Shown here piece after piece: positions 35,024-45,156 of a stretch of DNA of 64,000 nucleotides (positions within the stretch are counted from its first letter, which is position 1; every line of letters starts with the position of its first letter). The notes beneath the pieces were generated by a model, which worked only from the letters and a program-made list of their open reading frames with translations, was not told the DNA's origin and ran no database searches. The DNA lies in assembly GCA_946811695.1 (NCBI GenBank), contig OX328123.1, forward strand, positions 44,708,903-44,772,902. The letters run 5' to 3'. This DNA comes from Gonocerus acuteangulatus. Its lineage: Eukaryota; Arthropoda; Insecta; Hemiptera; Coreidae. The position numbers were made by a program, and so were the translations under genes.

Positions 35024-35424
35024 CAGGGTGTGACTTCATCCACTACTTTTGTGAAAGCCAGTTTCGGGACTTTTTCGTGACATTTTAATGATTTGAAAAG
35101 CAAATTTCATGGTCATTAAAAAGAAAAAAAAATTCAATCGAAACGAAAAAGTCTTAACTATTGGCTTGAAACTGGCCCTGTGTATAGAATTTCAATATTT
35201 AAGTCTGCATATATTTAAAAAATGAATAATTGATTTGTAAATGCATACAAGACGGCGAAGATTACGAATGCGCCGGAGTACCGGGATTACGTTACACTCC
35301 GTTAGAACTGAAATTTCTTGGCTTGGTTTCAAAATTCATGACTTTTTTGTGATTTTCGTGCCCTATTTTCAATTTCGTGACATTTTCTTGACTTTCGTGA
35401 CTTTTTCGTGCAGTAGACACCTTG
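35024..35424 (+). mobile_element. CAGGGTGTCTAC-family TIR element, internally deleted (401 bp)
   Basis: Left CAGGGTGTGACTTC, right CAGTAGACACCTTG, and identical 5-bp flanks CATTC (35019-35023, 35425-35429). It shares the termini and several inner phrases of 30285-30979 but lacks about 300 central bases. Confidence 0.7.
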
Positions 35425-35469
35425 CATTCCCTCCCCCTCCCCCCGTCCTCTCACTCCCTCCTCTCTTTT

Positions 35470-35770
35470 TACCACAATTTCCCAACCGGTTTCGAGACAT
35501 TTAAGAAAACATACGAAACTCTCATAAAAATAGTGCAGTTTTCCGAAAACTGTTATATTTAGAGCGTGAAATATTTTTTATTCGATTGCCCACGTCTATT
35601 TTCAAATAAAAAGTGTATAGCGGCGAAGCCGTAAAACCTACGTTTTTTTTTTTTTTTGCGTGAATTTCGCCGATAGCCGCCTATGTTAGGCAAATTCTGC
35701 TGGTTACGTTTTACATCAGACAAACTATTTTTTATCTAATTTCACCAACTTCGGACCATTTTTGAGCCGG
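35470..35770 (-). repeat. HINE-like A-type right-module fragment
   Basis: On the minus strand CGAAATTCACGC, then AACCGGTTGGGAAATTGTGG, in family order. Neither (TA)n nor hairpin is present. Confidence 0.5.
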
Positions 35771-35999
35771 ATAATAAACTGATAAATTTATTATTAATCG
35801 AATAAATATATATAGAAAATTGAACCACTGTTAGTCTTATTTTGAAACATTATATTTACGTTGGAATTTTCGAAATGTGTCAGGAAAAGCGGGTTTTGTC
35901 CCAATAGTAAATACTTACTTTTACGTATTATTTCCGAATAATATAAGAATGTTTCGTTGAAACAGAGCTAAAATACTTTAGTATATAAGAAAAATCGAA

Positions 36000-37150
36000 A
36001 CCCTCTCACGCTCTGAGGGGTTGTACTACTGTAGAGGTGCCTAGAAGATAGGATTTGAAGAAATTGATTAAAATTTCAATAAATCTGAAAATACTTAATT
36101 CGCATCTTCAAAATTATGGTGTCTTTAGTAGTTTCGCAAGTAATGACTTCGTAACTTTGTTTGGGCTAGTTAGGAGGAAATATCCCCTCTTGAATGTCTG
36201 TCATTTTGGGAAAAAACACGCTTTTTCTCTTTTTGACCGGATAACTCTTTGACGATAAAACCAAAAAATAAATGCCGTTTATAGGGTTGTAGACCATTAT
36301 ATTCCCCTCAAGAATATATGTAACTTATGCGGTGGCGCTATTTTATGTATTTTCCTTCAAACTTTAAATATTTTTTTCAGTGTTCATCGTGAAATCTGGC
36401 GACAACCGTCGACCAATGAATCTTCCAATTTCTCACAATTTCCAGTCAATGTATTGTCCAAAATATGCTCCAATATGTAAACATAGTGAGTCTTAGACGT
36501 ATAAATAGCACAAAATATATAATTTTGGACCCGCTGACCAGTTATTCACATTCCATTAGAGAAGATCTTGTCCATTATATTGGCAATGGTTTTACTAAGA
36601 CCTTGTGTACGCAGAGACATGGAGCATATTTTGGACAATGCATTGACTGGAAATGGGGAAAAATTAAAAAATTCATTGGTCAACAGTTGTCGCCAGATGA
36701 ACACTGAAAAAACGGTTTTAACGTTTGAAAGAAAATAGATAAAATAGTGGAGTAATATATATTATTGAAGTGAATGTAATGCTCTACAATCCGATAACCG
36801 GTATTTATTTTTTGGGTTCATCGTTGAAGAGATATCTGGTCGAGAAGAGCAAAAAGTGTGTTTTCCCCAAAATGACAATCTTTTAATAGTGGATATCTCG
36901 AAAACTAAAGATATCTTGAAAAACCTGATTGACTAGAACTTGTAGCAAATTTAATCAGCTTTCATTTGATATAGAATGGTCATGTCGCTAGGGCGCAGGG
37001 TTTCCGAGATATAAGCGAAAACCCGAAAAATGGGACCTTCTAGTCCCCCCCCCACCCACGACTCAAAGCATACGGGGGGGGGGGACTTTTGATATGTTGA
37101 CCTCCTAACTAGCCGAAACAAAGTTATGAAGTTGGCTTAAGTTGCAAGTG
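36000..37150. repeat. Large foldback element with unequal arms
   Basis: The inner arms (TCAGTGTTCATC, CTGGCGACAAC, TTTCCAGTCAATG, CAAAATATGCTCC) recur inverted at 36600-36710. The outer arms (GTAACTTTGTTTGGGCTAG with AGTTAGGAGG; CCAAAAAATAAATGCCG) recur inverted at 36790-37130. The right arm holds about 250 extra bases (AAGATATCTTG, GCTTTCATTTGATATAG). It has no transposase; the 80-codon frame at 36465 lies in the hairpin and is an artefact. Confidence 0.7.
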
Positions 37151-38919
37151 TACCAAGAACCCATTTAAGACATACACTACCCGAAAGCAAGGATTCGCGA
37201 ATCATTTGTGTAAATGAGAGCTAACCAGGATGAGATTGGAAGGACTACATCAGTGGTCAATGTCTTCTGCAAGGAGGCCAGCCGTAAGAACGTTTAAAAT
37301 TTTTGAAGTATTTTTTTTTTTACATAACTGTATAATCTCAGTATAACCATTAAATATCAATTTCATCAATAATAAATTTTAGTTATTTCTGATAATAAAA
37401 TAAACAAAAATATACACGATATTACTTTTAATTATATGATACTTTTTCACTCTAGAATTCCAATTACATTATGAAATTGAGAGATAATCTCAGTTCTGAG
37501 TATACCGTTAAAAATCTGATTAAATTTTAACCTTTAGAAGGCCAGATTTCTGGAACGGAATGAGATAGAAATGTGTGGTTGGTGGTGTTGAACTACATTT
37601 TTTGTCTAGTTTTACCCCTTGGAGTATTGCCATTAACTTGCGATACGCCAAGTATATTACCAACAATAACCAAAATTAATTATGTAGAAATGCCAAAAAC
37701 ATTAGAGTCTTATTTTTTATTATAATTTACTGAATCCATAATCTACTTTTCAAAGTGTAGAGAGTATGAACTATGCACACAAGTAAATGTACCAATATCT
37801 TAAAAAAAAAAAAAAAAAACTAAATGAATATAAAATATATATTAAGATTCGGAACTCCTATGAATAATAAGTGAAAATTATATCTATCTATGTATTTATG
37901 TACAATTTAAGCAATGAGTTAATTTAAAAACTAAGTGAGCTATGTTAGAAAACATTTGATGTGCGTGGGCGCTAAAAATGTTCTTTTTTTACTATATGTC
38001 AGGATGTAACAAAATCAGAATGTCCTATACAAAATCGGATTTTTGTACTTAAATCGGATTTTTGTACTTAAATTGGATTTTTTATTTTACTAAAATCGGA
38101 TTTAAAAAAATTATAAATAAATAAATTCGATTTTTTACACGAATCTAGTCTATGTAGAGAGCTGGTTAATATGTAGTTGTTTATTATATAAACCTGTATC
38201 TGTTTGTTTGGTATGCAATGCAAATAATGAAATAAATATTCTAAAATGTCTTGTCCCAAGTGGATAACTTTGGGAGCATAGTAGAATTATCAAATCATAT
38301 ATACAGGGGTAGAAGTTGTCCTATATTTTGAGACCGGAATTTTTGTAAAGTTAAATATATAATGACAAAATTTTCAAATTTAAAAAAAAAATAGATTTTA
38401 GAAATAAAGCTTTACAGAAATATTAAATATTACATGCAATAACAGTAATATTATTTATTTAAAGCTTGGTTTCTCCTTTGACTGTGAACAATTGATTTAA
38501 ATCAATGATTTTTTCAACAAATCTACTAATTTAAATAAATTTAAATCGTTGACACCCTGCAATATGTATTAAAGAATGTAATAATTTACCTGCACGAATC
38601 TCATATAGTGTGAGAGCTCAAATATCTCAAATATAAATATGTGAAACAAAATATCACTTCTATGGGATATTTAAAAAATGAATTATGATTTTAATGATAT
38701 TTTCTTGAAAATAATATAACATAAACCGTTTTAATTAAGGTTCTTATATACTGGCGATGGCACAGTTTCATTTTAAAGGAATACTATAAACGCCAATTTT
38801 TGCAGGAAAAATTTATTTTATGGTGGTAAACATCTACTTTAAGACGCATATAATAATTCTAAAACTAGCAAATAAATTTGAATAGTACAATAAAATTAGA
38901 GTAAATTGAGGCTTACTAA
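37151..38919. other. Long stretch without recognised genes
   Basis: AT-rich. A short direct repeat of about 19 bases (AAATCGGATTTTTGTACTT) occurs about three times at 38033-38105. Nothing else is recognised. Confidence 0.4.
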
Positions 38920-38929
38920 TTAGTAGACT

Positions 38930-39124
38930 TGAGGAAACTGAAACTGATCGAGGAAGCTGCGATCCATCGAGTGCGGTTGACGGAACACAGTAAGAGCAGG
39001 AACTGGACAGGCCCTATAGGTGGGTGTCGAGTGGGGTGACTCCAGCCAACCCCCCACCTCATTGCCGGACTTTACCGACGCTTTCTCGAACATACCCGAG
39101 CTTAACTTCGGGCAGAAATACATT
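38930..39124 (-). other. GC-rich island, possible exon
   Basis: About 195 bases are much richer in G+C and CpG than the surroundings and are open on the minus strand for 67 codons from an ATG at 39123 (MYFCPKLSSGMFEKAS..). A donor-like GTAAGC follows the stop at its left end. It could be an untranslated or coding first exon of the minus-strand gene, or just an old repeat. It abuts a HINE left module at 39125. Confidence 0.25.
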
Positions 39125-39251
39125 TTTAGCGCGTTTCCTCCCTCCCTTTATTAGGAGTAATGACGCTTATGAGGCTGCCTTTTTGGTGCAATCCGGAAGA
39201 GCCGCCTAGAACATTTTACGTATCAAAGCTTCAAAAATAAAAATATATATA

Positions 39252-39328
<77 letters not shown>
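39125..39328 (+). repeat. HINE-like left module plus (TA)n
   Basis: TTTTTAGCGCGTTTCCTCCC through GCAATCCGGAAGAGCC, then a long (TA)n (39243-39328). The right module of the family is replaced by the GGTGTCCCAGTC repeat. Confidence 0.6.
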
Positions 39329-39330
<2 letters not shown>

Positions 39331-39562
39331 TGTCCCAGTCTTAAACCGACAGTCAGTGGAATCGAAAAACCAAGTCAAAAATTCCTCTGGCGATTTTCTC
39401 GTTTTCAAGAAAAACGAAAAAAAAACGCGTTATTTTTTTTTTTTTTTTTTTTTGACAAATCCTGATTTATCGCTTAAACGAAGCTTGTACGAAAAATAAA
39501 AAAAACCATTGTCATTCAAAGGTTGTAGCTTATTAAATTATCGGTACGATGGACATCAAGTT
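39329..39562 (+). repeat. GGTGTCCCAGTC repeat, direct copy 1
   Basis: 234 bases from GGTGTCCCAGTC to GGACATCAAGTT. Identical to 40541-40770 except for homopolymer lengths. A diverged inverted copy lies at 40888-41083. Confidence 0.9.
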
Positions 39563-40494
39563 AAGCAATATTTTACTTTCGATTATCATCCTCTTATAGA
39601 AAACAAAATAAAAACAATATGTAAAGATGTTTGTAAAATTGGCTGGAAATATAAACATACAATAAACAATGTATTTAGTAATATTAAAGACAGGGTTAAA
39701 GCATCAAGTTCAAAATATAATATTTATAAAATCAACTGCAATGACTGTAACAAATGTTATATTGGGGAATCTGCGCAATTATTAGGTAAAAGAATTATAC
39801 AACACGTAAAGAGCATTGACACACAAGAAAACGGTACAGCATTGACGGATCATGCAATAACAAAAAAACACAGTTTCAATTTCAAAGAATTCAAAATATT
39901 AAATAAAGAAAGAAATACCCTGAAAAGAAAAATAAAAGAAAATATTTATATTTTAAAAAATTCGAAAATAGCAGTGAATAAAAGAACCGATCTGAAAAAT
40001 GTACACCAAATTTTCTATGGAATAATAGATTAATACCCAAAAATGTATAAAACAATATTTGACGAGTAGACTTTACTAGGGCAACAACAAAGGACAGATA
40101 ACGACAGGGCCATTTTGGCCATCCACTTACAGGGTTAGTATTAAGCAGGACTCCAGAGGGAGTACTTGGTAACGGGAGGACTTCCTTGCAAGGTAGGACT
40201 CAACACCTTTTATAAAAAATATGTAATTTAGCTATAATTATTGCAATATTTAGGGTAGAAGTAACATTTAATGAGCATGATAATGTTAATGCCTTTTGTG
40301 GAACAGTTCAAATTTGATAGTTTTAATATAGTAAAAAAAGGTTTGTGTGGATGTGCAAAAAATTATATTTTGTTGTAGAAGTGCCCCTGAAGAGGTGCGA
40401 AGAAAAGATGCACGAAACATGTCGGGCCCAATAAATAAAGTAGTATAATAAAGGAAGACTGCTTAATGACCCCATGCCTCCTAGGATAAAAAAG

Positions 40495-40496
<2 letters not shown>
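39563..40496 (+). pseudogene. Penelope-like element, C-terminal GIY-YIG endonuclease and 3' region
   Basis: The open frame reaches a stop at 40033. The Penelope-derived part begins near KQYFTFDYHP; the first ~18 codons from the ATG at 39509 come from the flanking repeat. It contains YKINCNDCNKCYIGESAQ, with the Cys pair and YIG of the Penelope GIY-YIG endonuclease, then TALTDHAITKKHSFNF, the His-containing second half of that domain. The reverse transcriptase is missing (5' truncation). The 3' region holds a hammerhead-like motif at 40383-40427 and ends at A-rich sequence and (TA)n. Penelope elements are known to encode RT plus GIY-YIG and to carry hammerhead motifs in their termini. The frame itself is intact, so the insertion is fairly young. 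Confidence 0.82.
40383..40427 (+). ncRNA. Hammerhead-like motif in Penelope 3' region
   Basis: Possible stem I GCCC/GGGC encloses CTGAAGA (core CUGANGA), stem II GTGC/GCAC, and GAAAC followed by ATGTC. The segment ACATGT is self-complementary, as expected for minimal hammerheads with stem III formed between two molecules. One extra G lies between the core and stem II, so activity is uncertain. Confidence 0.45.
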
Positions 40497-40540
<44 letters not shown>

Positions 40541-40542
<2 letters not shown>

Positions 40543-41083
40543 TGTCCCAGTCTTAAACCGACAGTCAGTGGAATCGAAAAACCAAGTCAAAAATTCCTCT
40601 GGCGATTTTCTCGTTTTCAAGAAAAACGAAAAAAAACGCGTTATTTATTTTTTTTTTTTTTTTGACAAATCCTGATTTATCGCTTAAACGAAGCTTGTAC
40701 GAAAAAAAAAAAACCATTGTCATTCAAAGGTTGTAGCTTATTAAATTATCGGTACGATGGACATCAAGTTGAGCGTCTTATCTTGAATATTTCACGAGAT
40801 AACCCACCGGATGGACATTTTATTCCAAGGAGAGTTAGATTTGCGTCTAATTGAGCCGTTCAATTTAGATTGGATACTAATTTTTAGAATTAGTTTTTTT
40901 TTCGTACAACGCTTAGTTTAAGACTTAAGACATAAATCGGGATGTGTAAAAAAAAACACGTTCTTTTGCGCTTTTCTCGAAAACGAAGCAAAAAAGAGAA
41001 CATTTCCAACGGGCTTTTTGACTTAGTTTTTCGATTCCCCATCGATATACGAAGTCTGTAAGTTTCAGACTGGGACATCCTGT
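40541..41083. mobile_element. GGTGTCCCAGTC foldback element between two (TA)n tracts
   Basis: Arm 40541-40770 and inverted diverged arm 40888-41083 (GACTGGGACATCC, TTTTTCGATTCC, CGGGATGTG) are separated by about 117 bases. (TA)n lies on both outer sides (40497-40540 and 41099-41158). That fits a TIR element inserted in a TA microsatellite. It has no transposase. Confidence 0.7.
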
Positions 41084-41096
41084 ATTTGCGTGTGTT

Positions 41097-41098
<2 letters not shown>

Positions 41099-41158
<60 letters not shown>

Positions 41159-41460
41159 TATATTTTTCTGTTCGCTCTCTCAAAAACCCAAACATCGAAC
41201 GACTGATTAGATTCGCTACAAAAATCACTTGTCTAATTTGAAAGGTCATGTTCGTTTACCAGTTCAATCCGTCCACTGGATCCTGGTATTTGGGGCAAAA
41301 TTTGCGTGAAAAAAATGGTAACGCTTACTTTTCCAAGTTCACGTGCTTGCAGGAACTCGTTTCATAGGAACCTGAACGAATGATGCCATTTTTAAGGCGA
41401 TATCTGTAACAGGTTTGCAGAAAAGTGGGAAAAATGTTTTCTGAACTTATCACGAAAATA
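41099..41460 (+). repeat. (TA)n and HINE-like A-type right module
   Basis: (TA)n, then TTCTGTTCGCTCTCTC, AAGGTCATGTTCGTTTACC and TTGGGGCAAAATTTGCG, as in the 9023 element. Confidence 0.65.
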
Positions 41461-41464
41461 CCAG

Positions 41465-41640
41465 TGGTTCAAATTTATATATATAAATATATATTATATA
41501 TATATACACATACATACATATTTGTCTGTTCGCTCTATCAAAGGCCTAAAAGTGGGGCGATTATGATAAAATATAATGGTACAAAAATATTTCGTGTAAT
41601 TTAAAAGGTCAAGGCTCGCACAATCTCCGTCCAAGGCGTA
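41465..41640 (+). repeat. Second HINE-like right-module start
   Basis: GTGGTTCAAATTTATATATA and then TTGTCTGTTCGCTC with AATTTAAAAGGTCAAGG. It is truncated after about 175 bases. Confidence 0.5.
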
Positions 41641-41817
41641 TAAAGGGAGCCCAGACCAAGGACGGACTCATTCCCTTACCGACCAGCAAGGATGAATGAC
41701 TGCTTGAAGAAGCCGGAGAGGAATCCGGCGAAATATTGCGATGACAGGAGGAGCAAGACCGCTGGAGACAGATGCCGAATGAACAACACATTTAATTCCC
41801 AGCGAAGTAGCTTAAAA

Positions 41818-41823
<6 letters not shown>

Positions 41824-41874
<51 letters not shown>
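41824..41874. repeat. (TA)n microsatellite
   Basis: About 25 TA units. The translated YIYIYI frames here are artefacts. Confidence 0.95.
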
Positions 41875-41877
<3 letters not shown>

Positions 41878-41951
41878 CAGTCCCGTAACAGGCCACAATG
41901 GCCTTCAGCGCTTGATACTATAGAGGTATCTCATTCATGACCATATGGTAG

Positions 41952-42212
41952 AGTAGGGAGATAGTGTGGTCAGTACTATGCTCCGGCCGCCCGATTTTCC
42001 CCTTTGCTGCTTTGACTGCTAGGGTCATTAGCACCAAGGTACCCATTAATAAATTAATTAAAGGCTGGTTTGGCCTAAGGACGATCAGGGAGGCTGAATC
42101 CAACCCGAACGAAGACACTAGAACATAAAAATCTAGTGCTTGCTCGGGATTTGAACTCAGGTCCTCCAGCTTATTAGTCCAGCGCTCTACCATTGAGCTA
42201 ACCTCGCCCCCT
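41952..42212 (-). repeat. tRNA-headed SINE, family T, best copy
   Basis: On the minus strand GCGAGGTTAGCTCAATGGTA (A box region) and GAGTTCAAATCCCGAGC (B box) are intact. The body is TGGTGCTAATGACCC with GGCGGCCGGAGCATAG and ends ACACTATCTCCCTAC. It serves as the family reference. Confidence 0.8.
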
Positions 42213-42402
42213 TACCGACTATCGCCCGTGTAAAAAGAGGGTTTCCGTTCGTCAGACAGAGCACCGCCATTTTTTTCGAAGAATTGAAACTTTTTTTTTT
42301 TTTTTTTTTGATACTTTAACATCCCAAATGAGACGTTTGATATAAAGAATTGAAAAATATTGATTTATTTGTTATTTATAAATTCACCGGGCCTCCCTTT
42401 GT

Positions 42403-43074
42403 TAATTAATTCTTAAAAGATCATTACTAATGTTATATTTGCCAATAGTTGAAGCTTACATTTCTTGGAAGGCTAGTTGAACTCTTCTTTAGTGCCGGTC
42501 TGGTTCTGTAAATACTCTTATAATACAATCCTGAGAAACACATGCATATCACAGTCTGTGCTCTCACAGTCTGTGAGAGCACTCACATAAAGGTCCGATT
42601 TTTATGAAATTTGGTACGAAAATCTTTTCTCTAATTTAAAACGTTTTTGGGGCGAAATTTGCGCGATAGGTTCTCTAACACGGATATCAAAGGAATTTGG
42701 AAGGTGATATCTGTAACCGTTTTCGAAAAAAATAGTTTTTTAATCTAATTTTCGGTTGAGGTAATTGGATTCCTTGGATTGTTGGATTCATTGGAAATAT
42801 TTTACACTTGTTTGAAATTTATCTAAATTACATTTAAATATTTGTTGCATTTAAAGTTAAGGAGGTGACGGGAAAAAAAGTTATTAATAGATATGAATCT
42901 TTTTGGGATCATTGTATATTTTCTTAAATATTTCGAAAACAGTTAGAAATTAGAAAGCTTACTACATTTTCTACAAAAAAGGTTCTGAAGCACCTAATAC
43001 CAATCGGAAAACTGATTAAAAGTGTCAGTTTTGTTGTTCTGTACGGGGTTTTGTCCCTGTCTAACTCACTTTTA

Positions 43075-43105
<31 letters not shown>

Positions 43106-43334
43106 GTTTTTTTTAAATTGCATTTAAAATGAGTCTTTTATTAAAACAGGTATGGAAATCAGAAAAATGGTAATAGCGTTTTCCTAGAGTGAACATTGAG
43201 AAGGCGGAGGGAGTCATTTAATGTTACTTCTTTTGCGATTTAATTTTATATTTTACACGAAAGATCAAAATCTAATAGTACTAGAGATATGAACAAAACC
43301 GCGCTAAGATGACGCAGTTTCTGCGAGTCGTACT
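42403..43334 (+). mobile_element. HINE-like A-type element with alternative left module
   Basis: The left segment matches 10875-11005. The right module (AATTTGGTACGAAAATC, GGGGCGAAATTTGCGCG, AAGCTTACTACATTTTC) follows without a (TA)n core. The inverted motif ACCGCGCTAAGATGACG and hairpin CGCAGTTTCTGCG end it at about 43334, followed by T-rich DNA. The 5' terminus is unclear. Confidence 0.5.
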
Positions 43335-43359
43335 CTTTTGTTTTTCGTCATTAGACTGG

Positions 43360-44100
43360 CACGTCTTAACGGCCCCGCGGCCTCCGACTGCGTGTTGGTC
43401 GAGGTCAGAAGCAATGTAGGCATTCAAGTCGGACGACGTTAGTCCTGGTCGGTCGGCCGATATCGGATCGCTTCGGAACGAGAGAAAAACGGATCCAATT
43501 TAGGTGCAGCCTTAGCAGAAGGCGACAAGAGAAATGTATTGTCTCAGAATGTGTTGTAAAACGCATAAATAACTAATTATTCTTTTTATTTACAACACAA
43601 TGGAACAAATATGGGAATATTGTCAAATGGTGTTGCTCCAACATAAAACGGCGATGCCATTGAACGTAGGAGACTTATTAGAGATATTTATGGTTCAAAA
43701 TCCATTACAAGAGTTAAATGGTCTTCGCCTGATGGTATGTCCAAGTGCTTTAGGTACCATACAAATCCGCGATCAGTTCTGTCTCTTTCAAAGGACAATA
43801 CGTGACTTCACACATCTCACTCCTTTATAAGTTCCAAGTCGTAAAATAAAAGAGCGTGTTCGCCCTTAATTTTTTCTACTCGGGATCACTTTAGTCAGTT
43901 CCTTTTTTATTTATTTCTATACCGACAAAGAAAGAACTCATTGTACGCCTTGAAAGAACTTAATAACCATAGTCGAAAAAAAAACAAAAATACTGCGGAG
44001 TGTTGGACCATAAAACGAATGCGGTCCGACTCACACGAACTTCGTCCACTCAGCGCAATCGTTTGTCATGCTTATCATGCGTTTCCATTATAAACTCTGA
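43360..44100. other. GC-rich patch and unassigned open frame
   Basis: 43361-43480 is GC- and CpG-rich (GGCCCCGCGGCCTCCGACTG, GGTCGGTCGGCCG). A 76-codon frame follows at 43600-43830; a second frame across the same bases reads GSKSITRVKWSSPDGMSK. Neither matches a family I recognise. A Harbinger-type origin is possible from the composition but unsupported. No splice sites fit well. Confidence 0.25.
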
Positions 44101-44810
44101 AAACAACGTTTTCTAGCTTTATCATTTTTTGGCTGGAAGCTTATATTCTTTTGTTAAAAAAATATAAAGAACTACTGTACTTGAAATAAATATCTCTGAA
44201 AAATGAGATTTTTGGCTCTAAACAAAGCACACTGTACCGAACAATGTCTCATGTTGTTTTTCCACGTAATGGCCGGCTCCCTCTGCTTCTAGCCTACGCC
44301 AGAATCCTACAGTTATCTGATTGTAACTCTATGTTATTGTTTATTGTACAACTCGTTTTACTGAGAAATCATTATAGAAAAAACAACTAATGAATGGGGC
44401 GCGAATACAACACTTTTGAAGCTTTTTTTTTTTTTTTAAAGAGTGTCATGAACGCCATTGAATGAACCTTTCATAATATTTTGTGGTTGCCTGTTTTTGT
44501 TTGACATTGTTAATTGATTAAGTCAGTTTTGAAATATTTTTGGATGATTGTTCTTCTTATGAATTTATTACTGCTCCTGATTTACACCAGGATCAGGCCC
44601 TTGCAGGAGCTGAGTTTATAACTTACAAAACCATTTTGATCTGTATAAACTTAAAAACACAGCTAAGCGCGCGCATACACACGGCCATACAAACACAAAC
44701 ACGTACACCTCCAAGCACACACATACTTACTTACACAAGCCCACATCCATTCAGGCTCACTCACTCATTCACTCACAGACATAAAACAGAAAATTGTCAC
44801 ATTCATCCCC
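44101..44810. other. Stretch without recognised genes
   Basis: It holds a CA-rich low-complexity region (44660-44790) whose 101-codon frame is an artefact. Nothing else is recognised. Confidence 0.45.
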
Positions 44811-45156
44811 TTAACCCATTTACGGCCAAGGCTAGAATTAGTTGAAATTTTAGATTTTTTTTCCAAAGAAATATTTTTAGGGTAGTTTAATTAAAAGAAA
44901 AACGAAAAAAAAAAAATAAAATAAATTTTGTCAGCCATAATGGCGGTAGAAAATGTTGCGCTCACGCAACTTTGGCCAGATGTATAAAATATATTTATTT
45001 ATTTTTTTCCAGAGCTAAGTAAGGTGGTATATTTATAAATACTAAAATAATACTATTTTATGAAAACTATTATTAGAATGTGAGAATCATAAAATCCTCC
45101 AAAGAACTAAAAAATTCTCACACAAAAACTACACTTTTAATTTTTTATTTGTGATA

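Noticed and set aside
34840..35088. Ser/Leu-rich frames of 78-82 codons
   Set aside because: They are translations of a (CT)n tract in two frames.
36465..36707. 80-codon plus-strand frame
   Set aside because: It lies in the loop and inner arm of the 36-37 kb foldback; the inverted arm explains its sequence.
39509..39562. Start codon and first ~18 codons of the Penelope frame as native protein
   Set aside because: These bases belong to the 230-bp flanking repeat, which occurs again at 40541-40770 without the Penelope sequence; the true similarity begins after the junction.
44540..44845. 101-codon plus-strand frame
   Set aside because: Its second half is a CA-rich low-complexity tract and it runs into the TTAA end of the piggyBac-like element; no splice sites or motifs.
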